Positions 59,001 to 64,000 of a DNA stretch of 64,000 nt are shown piece by piece. Both the position numbers and the translations under genes were made by a program. The stretch is from Hygrophila difformis. Its lineage: Eukaryota > Streptophyta > Magnoliopsida > Lamiales > Acanthaceae. Location: assembly GCA_030278955.1 (NCBI GenBank), contig JAOANR010000002.1, positions 18,586,057-18,650,056 on the forward strand, read 5' to 3'. Below the pieces are notes generated by a model, which had not been told where the DNA came from, did no database searches, and saw only the letters and a program-made list of their open reading frames with translations. Position 1 is the stretch's first letter. Each line of letters opens with the position of its first letter.

Positions 59001-60241
59001 TTTATACAGGAATTTGGTAGCTGGTCGAGGAGTAATTGGAGCTGGAATATTCTTTTAAGAAGGAGGTTGTTCGATTGGGAAAGGGAGGTATGGGAAGATT
59101 TCTTAGATGCTTTGGGGAGATCTCGTTTAAATCGCTTTGTGAAGGATAGGGTGGTTTGGTTGGAGGTAGGGAGTGGGGAGTTCAATACTCGTTCATGCTG
59201 GGGGAGGGCGTCTGGGGTAGTAGAGGCGGCTAGGCAGCTTAGATGGAGTGTTTTCTGGAAAATTAGAGCTCCAATGAAAGTTAAGATGCTTGCCTGGAAG
59301 TTAATTCATCATAGACTTCTGGTAAGAGAGTCTCTTCTTCGGAGAGGGTGTATTTTGTCTGAAGGTGCTATTTGCCCCTGTTGTCAAAAGGAGGTGGAGT
59401 CGGAGGATCATCTTTTTTGTCGATGTGAATTTGCTAGTTTTATTTGGTACAAAGGGGTGGCTTTCTTTGGGGTTGAGTGGGCTGTGCCGGGTAGGTAGAG
59501 GGGTTAATGGATTGGTGGTTGTTTAACTGTCCAGTTAGGAGTAGATGGGAAGGATGGGTTCTAACCGGTTTGGCAATTATTTGGACAGTATGGAAAGCTC
59601 GTAATGCAGCTGTATTCCATGGAACATCTATAGACAAGTGGGCAGCCTTGGAAGAGATTAAATGGTATGTGTCTCTCTGGTGGGAAGCGGCTGGGATGAA
59701 CTCTGGCTATAACATTGGGGATATTGTGCGACAATTTCCAGGGGCGTTGGTTCAGAAAAATAGGGGGCATAATAAAGTGCCCCGAAGAGGTTTAGTGTGG
59801 CTTCGTCCCGAGAAAGGATGGTGGAAGATAAATACAGATGGATCCTCATTCGGCAACCCGGGTCCGGCGGGAATTGGTGGAGTCATCCGAGACGATGATG
59901 GTGAGGTAATTTATGTTTTATCAGATTGTATTGGTGTGGCAGATTCCACTGAGGCGGAAGTTGCGGCAATTAGTCGGGTATGTGTTGCTTTATTAAGGGA
60001 CCAAGGATTCCCACTCCCAAGACTTGTGTTTGAGTGCGATTCGAGCAACGTTGTAAGCTGGATTTCGGATTTGGATAGATTACCATGGCGTGTACACAAG
60101 TTGGTCGGACCGATAGCAACGGTTTTGGCATGCGCGGGAGAGGTTCGTTTCCAACATATATTAAGAGAAAGAAACTCGGAGGCGGATCATTGGGCTAAAT
60201 ACGGGGCAGCAGGGAGTGGTTTGATAGAAGATTGGTTTTGA
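56074..60241 (+). pseudogene. LINE ORF2, several breaks, RNase H intact
   Basis: Endonuclease start MRIISCNLRGLN, with a 16-G run (56110-56125) beside it. A stop at 56302-56304 and a frame change near 56390 follow. HAPN, NGDFNAV and SDHYPV of the endonuclease lie in the second frame. A frame change near 56790 and a TAA at 57337-57339 follow. RT is in 57382-58482 with APGPDGFN, RQGDPLSPYLF and YSDD (about 58147). Frame changes occur near 58445 and 59490. RNase H (INTDGSSFGNPG, EAEVAAI, ECDSSNV, NSEADHWAKYG) is open to 60241. Cannot make one protein. Confidence 0.86.
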
Positions 60242-60620
60242 TTGGCATCGGTTGGCTATCCTTCTCAGATCTTATGTAATTGGAGTGATGATAGGTTTGG
60301 TAGTGCTCCATATATTAAGCATGGAGTGTGTTGAAAAGGTTGTCATAAGGGTGTAGAGGTTGTTGGCTTCGGTAGTGATGCTTTTTTCTACTGCTGCTAT
60401 TTTCTTGGTGCAAGAGTCTGCCACTGCTAGTATTACAGATTATATACTGGGGAAGCTTCGGAGTGGGCATGTTAGAAAATTGTATGGTGAATTTGTTTTC
60501 TGTCGAAGGCTAGAATATTGTTTTCTATTTTGTTTTGAGATCCAAGCAGTTACCTGCTCTCGCTGTAAACTGATGCTCTTTCTTGTGTAATGAAACAATC
60601 CTTTTCTCAAAAAAAAAAAG

Positions 60621-61464
60621 TCTTTACTATTAACTTAAAATACTTGACCGGTTAATTATTGAGAATTATCCGACTTTTAACTAGGGATGGAGAAAGTAGA
60701 ATCTCGAATTACTCGACTAACGATACCGGATAATTAAAGTAAGTCCATAATTAAATCAAATACTATGTGTTTGTCTTTGTGCCAATTAATTATGTAGTCC
60801 ATTAAGCCAATAAGGGAAATAGAATTTGGATTGAGCCCAACAAACTTGGCCCAACACCCAATGGCATAACCCTAATCCTAACCCTAATGCACCGGCCGCC
60901 TTTCCGGCGCTGCTACCGCCGGCGGCGAACTTCTGGCGGCCGCCGGCCACCACTCCGACCCTCGTTTCGGACCTCCATCGCCACCATCTTTTCCCCAAGA
61001 TTTCAAATCTCATCCCCAAGCCACCACCTCCGCGGCCACAGGCGCCTCCACCCGCCACCAGATTCGTCACCAACACGCAGCCACCAGGCCACCACCATCC
61101 GCCGCACCACCCTCACCCCAAAAGGATTCCAAATCCGCCACCATCTCTCCTCCGTTTCCGCCCCATCTCCGCCATCAAGCCACCACTCCGCCACCGCCGC
61201 TCCCCTTTCCGACACCACCACCATCTTCCCCAAATCTTCAAATCGTCATGGCAACCGAGCCACCACCACCGCCCCCTTCCAAAATCGCAGCAACACCACC
61301 ACAACCCAGAAGAAATTCGGAACCGAACAGGACAAAGGGAAGAAACGTCCAAAAAAACTTTGACAAGCCAAAGTAAGAACAGCTGGATGTAAGAGAAAAA
61401 GAGGTGTCGGCAATACTCTATAATTGGAAGCCGACAAAGAAAGTCTAGAGTCGTTGGCAGTAAG
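60621..61464 (+). other. LINE right flank: LTR-like DNA and GC-rich block
   Basis: AT-rich DNA (60621-60860), then AACCCTAATCCTAACCCTAA (about 60867-60886), then a Pro/Ser/Arg-coding GC-rich block (60887-61363) full of CCACC and GCCGCC. No domain is recognisable and the ORF looks compositional. It may be the leader of the LTR element split by the LINE. Confidence 0.35.
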
Positions 61465-62036
61465 TGTAACACCCCGATTTTTGGTCACCCAGGTCGGGAT
61501 GTCACCGCCACACCTCCCTAGTAAGACACGGTTTCTCCGGCTTACTAAAGAGATGCAAGTCTAGGTATTTCAATATTTAAAACATTTGCAAACAGCCCAT
61601 ACAATATAAATTCGAAAATAATAATATCATAATGCAGCGGAAATAATATTTAAGTATAATATTGCAGCGGAAACGTAAATAAGACCGACATGGTCAAAAC
61701 ACGGGTTAAACAGGCCCGTTTATTCTATAGTCTAATGCAAGAATTTAAAATAAAGTTTTGCAAAATATAGTTCCCCCATGCATGAACGTGCTCATGTTTG
61801 TTCCACATACTCTGTAAGGAAAAGGTGTCGGGTACACATGTAACAATTTATTCATCTTTATTTAATTCTTTTTATTTAACTAAATTCCTTTAATTCCTTT
61901 TTAAGTTAAATTTCATTTCTCATTTCCTTATTTTAGTTATTTTATTTGCTGAATTTATTTATTTATTGTATATATTTTATTTATTGTTTATTTATTTAAT
62001 TATTTATTTTATGTTGCAAAATTCTCGGGTATTACA
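61465..62036 (-). repeat. 3' LTR of a Tekay/Del chromovirus, 572 bp
   Basis: On the minus strand it starts TGTAATACCCGAG at 62036, right after the polypurine tract AAGGAGGGTAGAC, and ends ...CGGGGTGTTACA at 61465. The ends are inverted repeats (TGTAAYACCC). The flank GTAAG (61460-61464) would be one half of the target duplication; the other is outside the window. Confidence 0.72.
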
Positions 62037-62267
62037 GTCTACCCTCCTTAAGAATCAACTTTGTCCTCGAAGTTGTGTTTCGGCTTTTCTCGTGCTAAAG
62101 TCTTTTGTTTGTTTTTATTATTTTGTGACTGAACTTAGAATTAAAACTTCTAAGCTGCCTACGTACCCTGTGAAGGATCAAATCATAACGTAGTTCAAAA
62201 CAATTTGAATTTGTTTGTTTGTTTACAAAAATGCACGAAAAATACATGGTATGACATCATCTCCCCC
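62037..62267 (-). mobile_element. Chromovirus 3' untranslated region and polypurine tract
   Basis: Between the chromodomain stop and the LTR. The tract TTAAGGAGGGTAGAC is next to the LTR, with TTCGAGGACAAAGTTGATTC just before it, a known Tekay signature. A second AAGGGGGAGATGATG lies near 62258-62272. Confidence 0.65.
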
Positions 62268-64000
62268 TTAAGATTGCAGTTGTGTCCCTATAACTGTGTC
62301 GGTGTCGGTTTGGAACAGTGTCGGATAGCGTTCTCTCATGTCGGATTCTACCTCCCAAGTTGCCGTCTCACTTTCGTCGTTCGACCAAAGAACCTTGATC
62401 ATTTTGACGGTTTTGTTCCTCGTTACTCGCTCCTTAGTGTCCAGAATTCGCACTGGGACTTCTTCATAAGTCAGGTCCTCATCGAGTTCGATTACTTCCG
62501 GTTGAAGTACATGTGTCGAGTCCGGCACATACTTCTTTAGTTGTGAGACATGGAAAACATTATGAACTCGATCTAGTTGTGGCGGTAAAGCCAGTCGGTA
62601 GGCCAAATTTCCGACTCGTTCTAGAATCTTGAGCGGCTCTAATTTCTCCTTGAATCACCTTGACTTGTTGAGCCATGTCTTCGATAAGTTGTGGTCCCAC
62701 TACCACAGACTTATCGTTTTCTTCCCAGCTCAACGGGCTTCGGCACCTTCGTCCATACAACGCCTCGAATGGTGCCATGCCAATGCTAGCATGGTAGCTA
62801 TTATTACAAGAAAATTCGATTAAGGGTAAATGGGATTCCCAATTTCCCTTAAATTCCAACACGCACGCTCTCAGCATATCTTCTAGTGTTTGGATTGTTC
62901 TCTCGGTTTGGCCATCCGTCATCGGGTGGAATGCGGTGCTCATTTTGATTTGAGTACCGAGAGCTTTTTGTAACTCCGTGCAAAAGTGAGAGACAAATCT
63001 ACTGTCTCTGTCGGAAATGATGTCATGTGGTACCCCATGTCGTCGTACCACATTATCAACGTAGGCTCAGGCCAATTGGTCCATAGTCCACGTGTCCTTC
63101 ATCGGGATAAATATGGCTGTCTTCGTTAGCCTATCCACAATCACCCAAATCTTATTCATGCCTTTAGGTGATCGGGGTAATCCCGAGACAAAATCCATTG
63201 AGATGCTATCCCACTTCCAACTTGGAATCTCTAGTGGTTGCATCAATCCTAAGGGTTTATGTCTCACTGCCTTAACCCTTTGGCAGGTGAGGCATTTCGC
63301 CAAGAAGTCTGCCACTTCCCTTTTCATTCCCGGCCGCCAATAGATCTTCTTTAGATCTTTGTAAAGCTTGTCGCCTCCGGGATGCACTGAGTATGGCGTG
63401 TTGTGCCCTTCCTCCATCAACCTTCGCTTCAATTCGGCTCATTTACGGGGCACACACCATCTCCCTTTGAAGCGAATGCTTCTATCCTTGTGGACAGCAA
63501 ATCCTATTGCCTTTCCCTTGGCAATATACCCCTTTATCTTTTTTAATTTCGCGTCGCCCGGTTGGACGAGCCTAATCTCGTCCAATATTGGAGTTTCTAC
63601 GACCATTGCGTTGATCGTTTCACTCACTGTGCCAGGATGCACAAGTTCCACGTCTAATCTCGCTAAATCCATGTACAATGCCGGCGGAATTACCAACGAG
63701 TTTGTTACGTGTTGGGTTTTCCGGCTTAGGGCATCGGCTACCACATTCGCCTTCCCCTCGTGGTAGGCTATCTCCAAATCGTAGTCCTTAATAAGTTCCA
63801 ACCACCTTCGCTGTCTCAAATTCAACTCCTTCTGAGTGAATATATACTTCAAGCTCTTGTGGTCGGTGAACATTCGACACTTCCGGCCATAAAGATAATG
63901 TCTCCATATCTTTAGAGCGAAAACGACCGCTGCCAACTCCAGGTCGTGTGTCGGATAATTCTCCTCGTGAGGTTTTAGCTGGCGTGATGCATATGCTACG
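62268..64000 (-). pseudogene. Tekay-type pol: RNase H, integrase, chromodomain; broken
   Basis: Minus strand, open at the window edge. RNase H ([24 protein letters not shown]) runs to a TGA at 63439-63441. Then integrase with H/H/C/C (HNTPYSVHPGGDKLY, KCLTCQRV) to a TGA at 63067-63069, and the core ([16 protein letters not shown]) to about 62640. An internal deletion joins the end of integrase ([11 protein letters not shown]) to the sequence before the chromodomain ([16 protein letters not shown]) in another frame. The chromodomain end (VLWSNDESETATWEVESDMRERYP) is intact to the stop at 62268. Chromodomains direct integration to heterochromatin in this clade. This copy cannot be active. Confidence 0.87.

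Larger units (their letters stand above)
55802..60617 (+). mobile_element. 5'-truncated LINE (plant L1 type)
   Basis: Starts inside the ORF1 tail and ends in an A-run after AATGAAACAATCCTTTTCTC. AAGTCTT occurs just before (55795-55801) and after (60618-60624), a possible target duplication. A different family from the 15.5-kb LINE: its RT motif is YSDD in place of FADD. Confidence 0.82.

Noticed and set aside
60867..60890. AACCCTAATCCTAACCCTAA as interstitial telomere
   Set aside because: Only about three imperfect units; better read as a telo-box-like motif.
60887..61363. 158-codon plus ORF in the GC-rich block
   Set aside because: CCACC/GCCGCC-driven composition, matching low-complexity ORFs on the other strand, no domain.

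Overview
This is a piece of a plant nuclear genome, most likely a eudicot. The evidence is GT-AG introns, Stowaway-type miniature elements, plant LTR and LINE retrotransposons, Helitrons, and two genes with clear Arabidopsis counterparts. I have a weak leaning to an asterid but cannot name a species. There are no rRNA or functional tRNA genes and no CRISPR array; most of the window is transposon-derived.

Layout. 1-5.9 kb: a broken Ty1/copia pol end, a 470-bp LTR and two unexplained repeat arrays. 5.9-13.2 kb: a complete FEI1/FEI2-type leucine-rich-repeat receptor kinase gene on the minus strand, reconstructed here as 13 coding exons giving 600 aa, with a 5'-UTR intron and a promoter. 13.9-15.1 kb: MITEs. 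15.5-21.5 kb: a full-length LINE with a 17-bp target-site duplication; its RT/RNase H part is open but ORF1 and the endonuclease are broken. 22.0-24.5 kb: a MITE, then a three-exon ankyrin-repeat gene resembling phytochrome-interacting ankyrin-repeat proteins (168 aa). 26.9-30.9 kb: Helitron material on the minus strand, with a hairpin/CTAG terminus, a spliced F-box-like gene that is open throughout, helicase fragments and a tandem helicase/minisatellite array. 30.9-43.4 kb: a young Ty3/gypsy element of the Tat type inserted in that minisatellite (TSD GTGAG). 43.4-53.9 kb: AT-rich flank, more minisatellite, MITE and LINE debris, an uncertain spliced transcript, a SINE-like unit and a truncated MOS2-like pseudogene. 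53.9-61.4 kb: a Helitron terminus and LTR-like DNA split by a 5'-truncated LINE. 61.5-64 kb: the 3' half of a Tekay/Del chromovirus on the minus strand.

Most interesting: the Tat element carries, between integrase and 3' LTR and in antisense, a three-exon gene (990 aa after splicing) with a plant mobile domain (PMD) and a coiled coil. It is open throughout, whereas the element's own pol has a frameshift and a stop. The splice sites agree in phase, so the antisense unit looks like a captured host-type gene and not a chance ORF. The Helitron region shows a parallel case, an open F-box-like gene next to decayed helicase sequence.
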